From positions 1 through 64,000 of the forward strand of contig CAZHDW010000005.1 of assembly GCA_964531265.1 (NCBI GenBank): a stretch of 64,000 nt of DNA, in the 5' to 3' direction. Position numbers and translations under genes: made by a program. Shown piece after piece: positions 41,845 through 50,116 of the stretch; the first letter of the stretch is position 1, and every line of letters starts with the position of its first letter. The DNA is from Hominenteromicrobium sp964531265 (lineage in GTDB: Bacteria; Bacillota; Clostridia; Oscillospirales; Acutalibacteraceae). Under the pieces are notes generated by a model. That model was not told the DNA's origin. It saw only the letters and a program-made list of their open reading frames with translations, and made no database searches.

Positions 41845-42585
41845 ATGGATATCAGAGAAGAAATTATCATAAAGGCAAAGGAAATAGGCGTTAAGGTTTC
41901 GGCGGAGCAGGCCGAGAAACTTCAGACATACCTCGATATGCTCCTTGAGCGCAACGAGGTGATGAACCTGACAGCGATAACCGACCCACATGAGGCGGTA
42001 GTGAAGCATTTTGTGGACAGCATGACACTGCTCAAGGCTGTGGAGATCAAAAAAGGCGCTAAGCTTGTGGATGTCGGCACGGGAGCCGGATTTCCCGGCC
42101 TGCCGATAAAGATAATGCGCCCAGATATTGAGCTGACACTGCTCGATTCGCTGAACAAGAGGCTGAAATTCCTCCAGGAGGTCTGCGAGAAGATAGGCGT
42201 TGAGGCAAGCTTTGTGCATAAGCGTGCAGAGGAGGCCGGACGCGATGTGAAGCTGCGTGAGAGTTTTGATATCGCGACAGCGCGTGCCGTGGCAAATATG
42301 AACACCTTGGCCGAGTATTGCATACCACTCATAAAGATGAAGGGTATTTTTGCCGCAATGAAGGGCCCGGGACTCAATGATGAGATGCTGCTGGCAAAGA
42401 AGGCGATCTCCACACTCGGCTGCAAGGTGATAAAGACGATTCCGTTCACTTTGCCGGATGCCGAACACAGCGAGCGCGCCATTGCGGTTATGCAGAAGAC
42501 GATGTATACGCCGAAGACTTATCCGCGTCATGGCGGCACGATAACAAAGAAGCCGCTTTTCCTTGAGAAAAAGGAAAACAACTGA
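41845..42585 (+). CDS. rsmG: 16S rRNA (guanine-N7) methyltransferase RsmG
   Basis: S-adenosylmethionine-dependent methyltransferase of 246 residues that modifies G527 of 16S rRNA, whose loss gives low-level streptomycin resistance in other bacteria. The SAM motif is KLVDVGTGAGFPGLPIKIMRPDIELTLLDSLNKRLKFL; ITDPHEAVVKHFVDSMTLL precedes it. It follows mnmG by 17 bases with GACGTGA upstream, a weak RBS. Confidence 0.95.
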   Translation: MDIREEIIIKAKEIGVKVSAEQAEKLQTYLDMLLERNEVMNLTAITDPHEAVVKHFVDSMTLLKAVEIKKGAKLVDVGTGAGFPGLPIKIMRPDIELTLLDSLNKRLKFLQEVCEKIGVEASFVHKRAEEAGRDVKLRESFDIATARAVANMNTLAEYCIPLIKMKGIFAAMKGPGLNDEMLLAKKAISTLGCKVIKTIPFTLPDAEHSERAIAVMQKTMYTPKTYPRHGGTITKKPLFLEKKENN

Positions 42586-42627
42586 GGCAATATTCCCGTA
42601 AGGGATGAATAAAGGGTGGGGAGTAAA

Positions 42628-43404
42628 ATGTTGAAAATCGTTAGCTTTAATCTCAGATGCGTTTGGGACGGTGACGGCGTAAACTGCTTTTTGAACCGTG
42701 CCGCAGGTATAGTGCATAAGATCAATGCCGAAAAGCCCGATGTTGTGTGCTTTCAGGAGGCCATGGAGCACAATGTTCCCTTTTTGAGAGAGAATCTCAG
42801 AAAGGATTACGACATCATCTACAATCAGCGCGGAGAGCATTTTGACGGCGAAGGACTGGCAGTTGCGGTCAGAAATGAGACTGTGACACTGCTCGGCGTG
42901 GACTTCTTCTGGCTTTCCGAGACCCCCGAGGTGCCGGGCTCAAGATATCCCATACAGAGTGATTGTCCGAGAATATGCCAGTGTCTGCTCTTTAAGAAGA
43001 ACGACACGAAGAAGCTTTTCCGTGTCTATAACAATCATCTGGATCATATCAGCGACAGCGCAAGAATACTCGGAATCAAGCAGGTTATGGAGCGCGTAGC
43101 ACAGGATAGCTCCATGTTTGGCGGAGTGCCGGTGTTCATCCTCGGCGATATGAACGCTGAGCCGGACAGCGAGACCATACAGTACTGTAATGATTATAAG
43201 CCGTTCCCGGTAAAGGATCTGACGGCAGGTATCGAAGGTACCTTCCATAATTTCGGCAAGCTTGAGACCCCGGAGAAGATAGATTACATATACACGGATG
43301 AAAAAACAGCCCTTTTGCCGCACAGTGTTGAGCGTTGGACGGAGGAGCGTTGCGGAGTATTCCTCTCCGACCACTATCCGGTTGCGCTTTCCATTGAGCT
43401 TTGA
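42628..43404 (+). CDS. Endonuclease/exonuclease/phosphatase family protein
   Basis: Protein of 258 residues of the EEP (DNase I-like) fold. It begins MLKIVSFNLRCVWDGDG with the Asn of motif I, has PDVVCFQEAM (metal Glu), VYNNHLDHISDSAR (Asp, His), PVFILGDMNAEPDS and FLSDHYPVALSIEL with the final catalytic Asp-His. It may act on phosphodiesters such as sphingomyelin- or nucleotide-type compounds; the substrate is not clear. The start is the ATG at 42628 with AAAGGGTGGGGAG upstream; the GTG at 42616 is an alternative. It ends before a strong terminator. Confidence 0.88.
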   Translation: MLKIVSFNLRCVWDGDGVNCFLNRAAGIVHKINAEKPDVVCFQEAMEHNVPFLRENLRKDYDIIYNQRGEHFDGEGLAVAVRNETVTLLGVDFFWLSETPEVPGSRYPIQSDCPRICQCLLFKKNDTKKLFRVYNNHLDHISDSARILGIKQVMERVAQDSSMFGGVPVFILGDMNAEPDSETIQYCNDYKPFPVKDLTAGIEGTFHNFGKLETPEKIDYIYTDEKTALLPHSVERWTEERCGVFLSDHYPVALSIEL

Positions 43405-43427
43405 GATAAAAGTAAATTAAAGAAAAT

Positions 43428-43472
43428 CAAGCTGTCCATTCCGCTTTCGAGCGGTGATGGGCAGCTTTTTAT
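43428..43472 (+). terminator. Terminator after the EEP-family gene
   Basis: AAGCTGTCCATTCCGCT and AGCGGTGATGGGCAGCTT form a long stem with two interior mismatches around a TTCG tetraloop, followed by TTTTTATC. The sequence to 43576 holds a further weaker hairpin but no gene. Confidence 0.9.
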
Positions 43473-43576
43473 CGATAATCGGTATTGTTTTCGGCTTTTG
43501 GCATAAGAAAAGCCCACAGCGGATGGGCATATCCACTGCGAGCCTCTCTTATAATATGAGTATTTCTTGATGTCGA

Positions 43577-45175
43577 TTATTTCTTGGGCGGATACTTCAC
43601 GAATGCAAAGCGGCGGCTGTCCGGAGCCCAGGAGTTTACATTGATAGTACCCTGTCCGCCGAAGAAACGAATGAGCTCACGTGCGTTTGTACCGTCGTAA
43701 TCCATTACGCTGAGCGATACATTGAGGTTGCCCACGTGCTGATTCGGGTCAAGATCTCCCTTTTTGAAGGTGAGATAGGCTATCTTCTTGCAGTCCGGGG
43801 AAATGTGGGGGAACCACTCGTTGTTATCTGTGTGTGTTATCTGTGTAACATCGCTGCCGTCACGGTTCATGCGGAAAATCTGCATAAGGCCGTTTCTTGT
43901 GGAGTTGTACCAGATATAGCGGTTATCCGGGGAGTACTCCGGGCCGTCGTTGTAGCCGATGCCGTCAGTGATTCTCTTTTCCTCGCCGCCGTTTTCGGAG
44001 ATTGTGTAGATATCTACAAAGCGTGAACCGCCGCGGAATGCGCAGAAGGTCATTTCACCGTCGGAGGACCAGCCGTGCAGGTAGCTCGGAGAGTTCTCTG
44101 TGACGAGTACGGGCTCTTTTTCACCCGTAAGGTCTACGATGTATATACGGGAAGAGGAACCCTGGCTGACGGCAATCCTTTTTCCGTCGGTGGAGAGAAC
44201 ATGGTCATTATTGCACTTGACACACATTCCGGTGTCCACCTGCTCTATCTCGCCGGTTTCGAGAATATAGCGATAGATGAGTCCGCCTGCGTTGTAGTAG
44301 AGGCAAGAGCCGTCAACAGACCAGTTCGGAGCCTCAATAACGTCATCAAAGCACTTCAGTTCGGTGACCTCGCCCGTCTCCGTATCCATTATGCAGAGCA
44401 CGCTTTCGGTCCAGTCGCGGCGCATGGCGAAATTTTCAATGACCTTTCCGGCGTATTCAATATCCTCCTTGGTGCAGGTGTCCATATCGATGATATGGGG
44501 GATTCCGAGCACACATGCCTCCTTAACGCAGGAGAAAAGGTCGAGGTCACCCTTACCGACGGGCATTTCTTCGTCACCGCGGCGATCCTTATAATGAATC
44601 GACCACAGGCGGCTGATATTACGGCGAACCCATTCTGTGATATCCTCACCGCCGGCTGCCACCCAGCCGAGATCGGGCTGTGCGCCGACGAGCTCTCCTG
44701 CCTTGTCCAGCAGGAATTCGTAGGCTGTTGTACCGTTGATCTTAACCGCAGTGGGCTCTGCTCCGCCGTTATGAACAAGCAGTGCCACGCCGTGCTCCTT
44801 GAGCTTTGCGGCGCAATCGGCATATTCCTTTGCGGCAGCCTTACATGAAGCCTCTGTAAGCTCTCTCGGCATACCGACAACAAACTGCTTTACGCCGTAT
44901 TTTTCGGCAAAAGCTATCATTTTGTCAAGTACGGGTGCCGGTGTGCCCAAAATGTGGACGGAAAACACCTCAAGACCGACCTTTTTGAAGACCTCCATGC
45001 GTTCCTCTGCATCGGCCTCCTGCCAGATGCTCCACATGTCGAACGGCGGCTTTTCGCCGAAGTTGATAAAAGGTTCCACAAGGCGGTAGCCCATTGAGTA
45101 GAGATCGCCGAAGAAGCCCTCCATGTTGTCCTTGGGCATGTCTTTGAGTCCAAAGCACTGAATTCCAAGTTTCAT
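43577..45175 (-). CDS. Sugar isomerase/epimerase TIM barrel fused to a TolB-like beta-propeller
   Basis: Cytoplasmic protein of 532 residues with two unrelated folds. Residues 1 to about 250 are a xylose-isomerase-like TIM barrel of the sugar phosphate isomerase/epimerase (AP endonuclease 2) family: KLGIQCFGLKDMP, GYRLVEPFINFGE, GVALLVHNGGAEP, PDLGWVAAGGEDI, WSIHYKDRRGDEEMPVGKGDLD and IPHIIDMDTC; His and Asp residues of the metal site are present. Residues about 255 to 530 are TolB/WD40-like PD40 repeats: WSVDGSCLYY, LSTDGKRIAV, WSSDGEMTFC, YSPDNRYIWYNS, ISPDCKKIAYL, WAPDSRRFAF. No signal peptide is seen. The ATG follows GGGAGGAA with eight bases of spacing. It lies 20 bases after the broken dehydrogenase and is under the same LacI-type operator. 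Confidence 0.85.
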   Translation of the reverse strand: MKLGIQCFGLKDMPKDNMEGFFGDLYSMGYRLVEPFINFGEKPPFDMWSIWQEADAEERMEVFKKVGLEVFSVHILGTPAPVLDKMIAFAEKYGVKQFVVGMPRELTEASCKAAAKEYADCAAKLKEHGVALLVHNGGAEPTAVKINGTTAYEFLLDKAGELVGAQPDLGWVAAGGEDITEWVRRNISRLWSIHYKDRRGDEEMPVGKGDLDLFSCVKEACVLGIPHIIDMDTCTKEDIEYAGKVIENFAMRRDWTESVLCIMDTETGEVTELKCFDDVIEAPNWSVDGSCLYYNAGGLIYRYILETGEIEQVDTGMCVKCNNDHVLSTDGKRIAVSQGSSSRIYIVDLTGEKEPVLVTENSPSYLHGWSSDGEMTFCAFRGGSRFVDIYTISENGGEEKRITDGIGYNDGPEYSPDNRYIWYNSTRNGLMQIFRMNRDGSDVTQITHTDNNEWFPHISPDCKKIAYLTFKKGDLDPNQHVGNLNVSLSVMDYDGTNARELIRFFGGQGTINVNSWAPDSRRFAFVKYPPKK

Positions 45176-45195
45176 GATTAATTTCCTCCCTAAAA

Positions 45196-46070
45196 TTAAT
45201 ACGCGACGCTGATCCAGCTCTGTTCCTTATCAGAGCGGAAGCAGGCCTCGATGATTGCAAGCGTGTTGTGTCCGTCTATGCCGGTAACTATCGGAGTGCG
45301 CTCATTGATGATGGAATCGATAAACTCATCTATAACGCCGCTCTTTAGTTGATTTGTATTTGTGCTTGCAGCTCCTACCTTATATTTTACTATAGAACCG
45401 TCACGCATTTCAAGTACTATATCATCGGCATAGTCACCATATATTTTCATTACGCCATTATCGCCGTAAATAACCGTGCTATTATCCTCCTGGCCGTAGT
45501 TCGTCCAGCTGAAATGCATTATGCCCGGCATACCGTTATCCATTTTGAATTGGCAGACGACGTTATCCTCAAGGAATATCGGTGTGCCGTCCGGATTTCT
45601 TTTATCGAGCGTCATCATATTTGCGAAGACACTGGTTATCTCTCTGCCGGTCAAGAAGCGAATGAGGTCTATTTTGTGTGCGCCGCCATCATCCTCTGGT
45701 TGTGTCCGAGCATGAGCAGCTTGCCGCTCTTTTTTTCTTCGGCAAGCATTGCATGGGTCTCGTCGGTGGAGAGTGCCATCGGCTTTTCGCACAGCACATG
45801 CTTTCCGGCCTTTAGAGCGGCCAGGGTGTATTCTGCATGGGTATTGTTCGGTGTGCAAACGCTTATTGCGTCGATATTCGGGTCATTCAGCATTTCCTCC
45901 GGGGAAGAATATGCTCTGCCGCCGAAATTTCTTGCTGTTTCCTCAGCACGCTCCGTATTTGGGTCGTAAAAGCCGGCAAGCTCAACGTCCTTTCTTGCGG
46001 CATATTCCGGAGCATGGCGGCGCTGAGTGATAGCACCGCAGCCAGGAACACCTACAACTACTTTTTTCAT
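45196..46070 (-). pseudogene. Broken Gfo/Idh/MocA-family dehydrogenase, internal deletion with frameshift
   Basis: An NAD(P)-dependent sugar or polyol dehydrogenase gene in two frames. The N-terminal part begins at the ATG at 46070 (behind GGGAGGAG): KKVVVGVPGCGAITQRRHAPEYAA, then ISVCTPNNTHAEYTLAALKAGKHVLCEKPMA and LGHNQRMM, and stops at 45669. The C-terminal half continues in another frame (GGAHKIDLIRFLTGREITSVFA to the stop at 45196). The join is near 45676-45690. Intact relatives have roughly 50 more residues between LGHNQR and the HKIDL helix, so a deletion of about 150 bases plus a frame change is inferred. It lies between lacI and the TIM-barrel/propeller gene. An assembly or sequencing error is the alternative. 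Confidence 0.85.
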
Positions 46071-46085
46071 GTGAAACTCCTCCCG

Positions 46086-46099
46086 TGATAACGTTATCA
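46086..46099. promoter_or_regulatory. LacI-type operator upstream of the broken dehydrogenase
   Basis: The perfect 14-base palindrome TGATAACGTTATCA lies 15 bases upstream of the dehydrogenase start codon. The same core occurs before the LacI-family gene itself. Confidence 0.85.
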
Positions 46100-46144
46100 T
46101 AATTTTACTGAAATACCGGGCTGCACGAGAATGCAGCTCGGCGA

Positions 46145-47140
46145 TTATAATTCTATGGTTGTTCCTCGCTCCACATAGGTTGTAGAGATGAAGCCGGTTT
46201 CCGACGGACGGTTCGGCTCGCGCATACGGCGCTCGAGAAGGTCAAAAAGCATTCCACCGGCAGGCTCAAGGTCAAGATCCACTGAGTCTATCGGGGGCGA
46301 AAGATACGCGGCGGTGGTATTATCGTAGCCTATAACGGAGATATCCTCCGGCACACGCAGACCTGCGGCATGGAATGCCTGCATTGCGCCTGCGGCAAGA
46401 ATATCCGAAGCGCACAGAACCGCCGAGGGGCACTCCGGCAGGGCGAGAAGCTGCTCTGCGGCAAGCTTTCCCTGCTGCACTCCGTAGCCGTTTACCTGCG
46501 GCATATGCTGCTGCTCACGCGGCACACCGCTTTCTTCAAGAGCTCGTTGGAAGCCCTCTCTGCGTTGCAGTTCGACCGATTTTGCGGAATCCGGGCACAG
46601 CATCGCAATATTTCTGTGGCCGAGGGAGATCAGTCTGTTTGTGGCATAATAGGTGGCAGCCTCATCGAGCACCTCAAGATTATCCGTATAGGGATGGTCA
46701 TAGGTTCTCTCGACGGCGACCACGGGGATGTTCTCGTCGTGCAGTCTGTCGAGCAGCTTTGTCGGAACATTCGAAATGGAGATTATGGCAAGGCCATCCA
46801 CGTGCATTCCGATTAGCTCCTGTACGGCCTCTTCGATATCGCCGTAGGTTTGGAGTGTGATTATATGGTAACCGCGCTGCTCCGCGGCGGCCATAATATA
46901 TTTATTTATTCGCTGATATACGTTGTTTTCGTTTCCAAAGACAAGACTGCCTATCAGACCGCTCTTTCCGCTTTTAAGCGCGCGTGCCATGTGATTCGGC
47001 ACATAGCCGAGCTCCTTTGCTGCGGCCTCAACGCGCTGCTTGGCATCAAGCGAGGTATAGCCCTTGTGATTCAGCACACGGCCGACTGTCGGCACGGAAA
47101 CTCCTGCAAGACGCGCTATATCAGCCATTGTAACTGCCAT
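46145..47140 (-). CDS. LacI-family transcriptional repressor
   Basis: DNA-binding repressor of 331 residues. The N-terminal helix-turn-helix is VTMADIARLAGVSVPTVGRVLNHKGYTSLDAKQRVEAAAKELGYVPNHMARALKSG. The periplasmic-binding-like ligand domain includes LIGSLVFGNENNVYQ, IISISNVPTKLLDRL, GHRNIAML and IGYDNTTAAYLSPPIDSVD. The start is the ATG at 47140, six bases from GGGGGA; the ATG at 47146 abuts it. It lies upstream of and on the same strand as the broken dehydrogenase and the TIM-barrel/propeller gene, and palindromic operators lie before both lacI and the dehydrogenase, so it probably represses the cluster and itself. Confidence 0.95.
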   Translation of the reverse strand: MAVTMADIARLAGVSVPTVGRVLNHKGYTSLDAKQRVEAAAKELGYVPNHMARALKSGKSGLIGSLVFGNENNVYQRINKYIMAAAEQRGYHIITLQTYGDIEEAVQELIGMHVDGLAIISISNVPTKLLDRLHDENIPVVAVERTYDHPYTDNLEVLDEAATYYATNRLISLGHRNIAMLCPDSAKSVELQRREGFQRALEESGVPREQQHMPQVNGYGVQQGKLAAEQLLALPECPSAVLCASDILAAGAMQAFHAAGLRVPEDISVIGYDNTTAAYLSPPIDSVDLDLEPAGGMLFDLLERRMREPNRPSETGFISTTYVERGTTIEL

Positions 47141-47159
47141 GTTCATTCCCCCGTGATGT

Positions 47160-47175
47160 GTGATAACGTTATCAC
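47160..47175. promoter_or_regulatory. LacI-type operator upstream of the lacI gene
   Basis: GTGATAACGTTATCAC is a perfect 16-base palindrome 19 bases upstream of the repressor start, sharing its core with the site at 46086-46099. It points to autorepression. The sequence from 47176 to 47433 shows no further gene; a TATACT at 47366 lacks a matching -35. Confidence 0.88.
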
Positions 47176-47433
47176 AAGTTTATCACTTAACATATAGCTC
47201 GTCAATACTAATTTTCAAATTGGAAGGGCTTACTCCGATTTTCTCTTCAATGGACTTTCGGCGGAATCGGCCGTGGGTGGGGAAATTTCAACCGGAGTTT
47301 GAAAAAATGTTAAAAAGATTTTTTTCGGCTGACACATTACGGCAAAATATGCGCATTGGATGAGCTATACTCTATTTGCAGTCAGGAAACAGAGAGAGCG
47401 GCTTGAAAAAGGAGATTTAAGGGGGGCGATGAG

Positions 47434-48216
47434 GTGTTTTCCGAAAAGAGAAGGCTTGTGGAGATAGCGGCCGAGAGGATATCGCCGAATCCCTCCCAGC
47501 CGAGAAAGGATTTCTCACAGCAGGAGCTTGAGCAGCTTGCAGACAGCATTCGGCAGAATGGACTTTTGCAGCCGGTACTGCTACGCCGGGATTCGGGCGG
47601 ATATGTTCTTATAGCAGGTGAGAGGCGCTGGCGAGCCTGCAAAATGGCGGGGCTCAGAACGATACCGGCGATAATACAGGACGTAAGCCCACGAGACAGT
47701 GCCATGCTTGCGCTTGTTGAGAATATTCAGCGCAGCGATCTGAACTTCTTCGAGGAGGCGGTCGCTATCTACTCCGTGATATCGGACAGGGGCATTACAC
47801 AGGCTGAGGCCGCAAAAAAGCTCGGGATGAGCCAATCGGCACTTGCGAATAAGCTTAGACTCTTGAAGCTCTCCGGCGAGGAGCAGAGAATGATAACCGA
47901 ATGCGGCCTGACCGAACGTCATGCACGCGCTCTGCTGATGCTGGAAGACACCGAGCAGCGCATGAGAGCCTTAAAGAAGATAATCGATAACGGACTGAAT
48001 GTAACTCAGACTGAAGAATACATCAAGCGCATTATCGGCGCACAGGAGCAGAAAAAGCCGAAAAGAACCTTTATTGCGAAGGACATACGCCTGTTTCTGA
48101 ATACTATAGACCACGCAGTCGAGACCATGAAAAGTGCAGGAGTGCGTGCGGTCACACAGAAAAGGGAGACGGACGAGTACTACGAGTGCATCGTGCGCAT
48201 CCCGAAATCAAATTGA
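47434..48216 (+). CDS. noc: Nucleoid occlusion protein Noc (ParB family)
   Basis: ParB-like CTPase and DNA-binding protein of 260 residues matching Noc rather than ParB. Its N-terminal segment has ISPNPSQPRKDFSQQELEQLADSIRQNGLLQPVLLRR, then IAGERRWRACKMAGLRTIPAII and LVENIQRSDLNFFEEAVAIY. The helix-turn-helix is around ITQAEAAKKLGMSQSALANKLRLLKL and TERHARALLML. The C-terminal NVTQTEEYIKRIIG and EYYECIVRIPKSN resembles the Noc end. It starts with GTG behind AAGGGGGG. In Bacillus it blocks septation over the chromosome. Placed between rsmG and parA, as in Bacillus, though here with the 4 kb LacI cluster inserted. Confidence 0.93.
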   Translation: MFSEKRRLVEIAAERISPNPSQPRKDFSQQELEQLADSIRQNGLLQPVLLRRDSGGYVLIAGERRWRACKMAGLRTIPAIIQDVSPRDSAMLALVENIQRSDLNFFEEAVAIYSVISDRGITQAEAAKKLGMSQSALANKLRLLKLSGEEQRMITECGLTERHARALLMLEDTEQRMRALKKIIDNGLNVTQTEEYIKRIIGAQEQKKPKRTFIAKDIRLFLNTIDHAVETMKSAGVRAVTQKRETDEYYECIVRIPKSN

Positions 48217-48258
48217 GTACGAGGTATAAACCCATTCCCTTATTCATTTCCCACAAAC

Positions 48259-48297
48259 GCAAAAGGACTGTCGGACAGGCTCCGGCAGTCCTTTTGC
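48259..48297. terminator. Terminator after noc
   Basis: The arms GCAAAAGGACTG and CAGTCCTTTTGC enclose an inner CGGA/TCCG stem. The tract is TTTTGC on both strands, modest for a terminator. Confidence 0.7.
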
Positions 48298-48302
48298 GCG
48301 TT

Positions 48303-48318
48303 TGTTCCACGTGAAACA
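48303..48318. other. parS centromere-like site
   Basis: TGTTCCACGTGAAACA matches the 16-base parS consensus TGTTTCACGTGAAACA at 15 of 16 positions. It sits between noc and parA, where Firmicutes often carry parS. It is the probable loading site for ParB. Confidence 0.9.
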
Positions 48319-48437
48319 TTCAAAAAACTTAAAAAACATGTTTTTTCCTCTTTATTCTGTTTGAAAAGTATGGTAAAATGAAATTTACTACGAGAATAAA
48401 CGGTAAAACGCGATTTTTAGGGAAAGGAGCGCGGTAT

Positions 48438-49202
48438 ATGAGCAAGGTGATAGCTGTAGCAAACCAGAAAGGCGGCGTGGGCAAAACCACGAGTGCGGTC
48501 AGCTTGGCGGCCTGGCTTGGCATGAAGGGTAAGAAGACGCTTCTTGTGGATATCGACCCCCAGGGCAACTCCACAAGCGGTGTGGGCTTTGACAGAAAAA
48601 GCCTTGATACTACCTCCTACGATATTTTGATAAATGGTGCAAAGGGCAGTGCCGCAGTGATAAAGACGGAGTTTGAAAACCTGTCGGTGATACCCTCCTC
48701 GGCGGATCTTGCCGCGGCGGAGATAGAGCTGGCGGATATAGCCTCCAGAGAGGCTGTGCTTAAAAACGCGTTGGCTCCGCTGCGCACGGAATATGACTTT
48801 ATTCTGATAGACTGTCCACCCTCGTTGGGGCTCATTACGACGAATGCGCTCAACGCGGCGGATTCTGTTTTGGTGCCCGTTCAGTGCGAATACTATGCTC
48901 TTGAGGGACTCTCCCAGCTTATGAATTCCGTGCAGGCGGTGAAGCGCAGGTACAATGAAAGGCTTGAGCTGGAGGGAATACTGCTTATAATGTATGACGG
49001 CCGACTGAACCTTACACAGCAGGTAGTGACCGAGATAAAGAAGTATTTCCCGAGAAAGGTGTTTTCCTCGGTCATTCCGAGAACGGTGCGTCTCTCTGAG
49101 GCACCGAGCTACGGTAAGCCGATATGCTACTATGACCGCTCAAATAAGGGCAGTCAGGCATATGGTGCGCTTGCGGATGAGATCATCCGCAATAACCGTT
49201 GA
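48438..49202 (+). CDS. parA: Chromosome-partitioning ATPase ParA (Soj)
   Basis: Cytoplasmic Walker-type ATPase of 254 residues. The deviant Walker A is VANQKGGVGKTTSAVSLAAWLG near residue 8, Walker A-prime VDIDPQGNSTSG, and Walker B ILIDCPPSLGLITTNAL. It supplies directional movement of the ParB-parS complex and regulates DnaA in Bacillus. The start is the ATG at 48438 with GGAAAGGAG upstream; the in-frame start at 48378 adds 20 unconserved residues. An extended -10 element (TGGTAAAAT) lies near 48371. parS is 120 bases upstream. Confidence 0.97.
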   Translation: MSKVIAVANQKGGVGKTTSAVSLAAWLGMKGKKTLLVDIDPQGNSTSGVGFDRKSLDTTSYDILINGAKGSAAVIKTEFENLSVIPSSADLAAAEIELADIASREAVLKNALAPLRTEYDFILIDCPPSLGLITTNALNAADSVLVPVQCEYYALEGLSQLMNSVQAVKRRYNERLELEGILLIMYDGRLNLTQQVVTEIKKYFPRKVFSSVIPRTVRLSEAPSYGKPICYYDRSNKGSQAYGALADEIIRNNR

Positions 49203-49239
49203 TCTGTAAATAAATCCAAAGGAAAGGATAAGGATGCAT

Positions 49240-50097
49240 ATGGCGAAAAAGGGCGGCCTCGGTAAGGGCCTGGACGCAATTTTTCATGATAATGCGCGCC
49301 CGGATGAGAGCGGAGCGGTGGAGCTGAGCATAAACGAGCTGGAGCCGAACCGCAGCCAGCCGAGACAGAGCTTTAACGATGAGGCCATGCGTGAGCTGGC
49401 GGATTCCATTGCACAGCACGGAGTTCTTCAGCCCCTGCTTGTTCGTCCGATGTTGAGCGGCGGCTACCAGATAGTGGCCGGTGAGCGACGCTGGAGAGCC
49501 TCCAGAATGGCTGGTCTTACGGCGGTACCGGCAATTATAAGAGAGCTTACCGACAGCGAGGTAATGCAGCTTGCTCTTATCGAAAACCTGCAAAGAGAGG
49601 ACTTAAAGCCCCTTGAGGAGGCACATGGCTATCAGGTGCTCATCGATGAGTTCGGCTTTACGCAAGAGGAAATATCAAAAACGGTCGGAAAATCCCGCCC
49701 GGCGATTACAAATGCACTTCGTCTTTTGAATTTGCCGCAGGAGGAACGATCTATGCTGGAGCGCGGAGAAATGACCGCAGGCCATGCTCGTACGCTCCTC
49801 AGCTTCAAGGATGACGCGGCACTTCATGCAGCGGCAAAGCGCGTTGTAAATGAAGGTATCTCCGTCCGAGAGCTGGAAAAAATGGCTCAGAAATCCAACG
49901 AGGAAAAGAAGGAAAAGGAGAAGACTCCGCGCCGCATACGCTATTACGATGAGGCCGAGCTTGTCCTGAGAGATGTATTAAATCGTGTGGTACGTGTTGC
50001 GGGAAGTAAGAAAAAGGGTGTGCTTTCCATCGATTTCTACGGTGAGGAAGACCTCAAGAACCTGCTGCATGAGCTTAAACTTGATGAGGAAAGATAA
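49240..50097 (+). CDS. parB: Chromosome-partitioning protein ParB (Spo0J)
   Basis: parS-binding CTPase of 285 residues. It starts MAKKGGLGKGLDAIFHD, the common ParB N-terminus, and carries PNRSQPRQSFNDEAMRELADSIAQHGVLQPLLVRP, the GERRWRASRMAG box, and the HTH EEISKTVGKSRPAITNALRLLNLP. A Lys/Glu-rich linker precedes the C-terminal dimer domain ending NLLHELKLDEER. The start is the ATG at 49240 with AAGG six bases upstream; the ATG at 49234 is an alternative. It lies 37 bases after parA in one operon and 19 bases before serS. Confidence 0.96.
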   Translation: MAKKGGLGKGLDAIFHDNARPDESGAVELSINELEPNRSQPRQSFNDEAMRELADSIAQHGVLQPLLVRPMLSGGYQIVAGERRWRASRMAGLTAVPAIIRELTDSEVMQLALIENLQREDLKPLEEAHGYQVLIDEFGFTQEEISKTVGKSRPAITNALRLLNLPQEERSMLERGEMTAGHARTLLSFKDDAALHAAAKRVVNEGISVRELEKMAQKSNEEKKEKEKTPRRIRYYDEAELVLRDVLNRVVRVAGSKKKGVLSIDFYGEEDLKNLLHELKLDEER

Positions 50098-50116
50098 TAA
50101 CGAAAGGTGATATATC

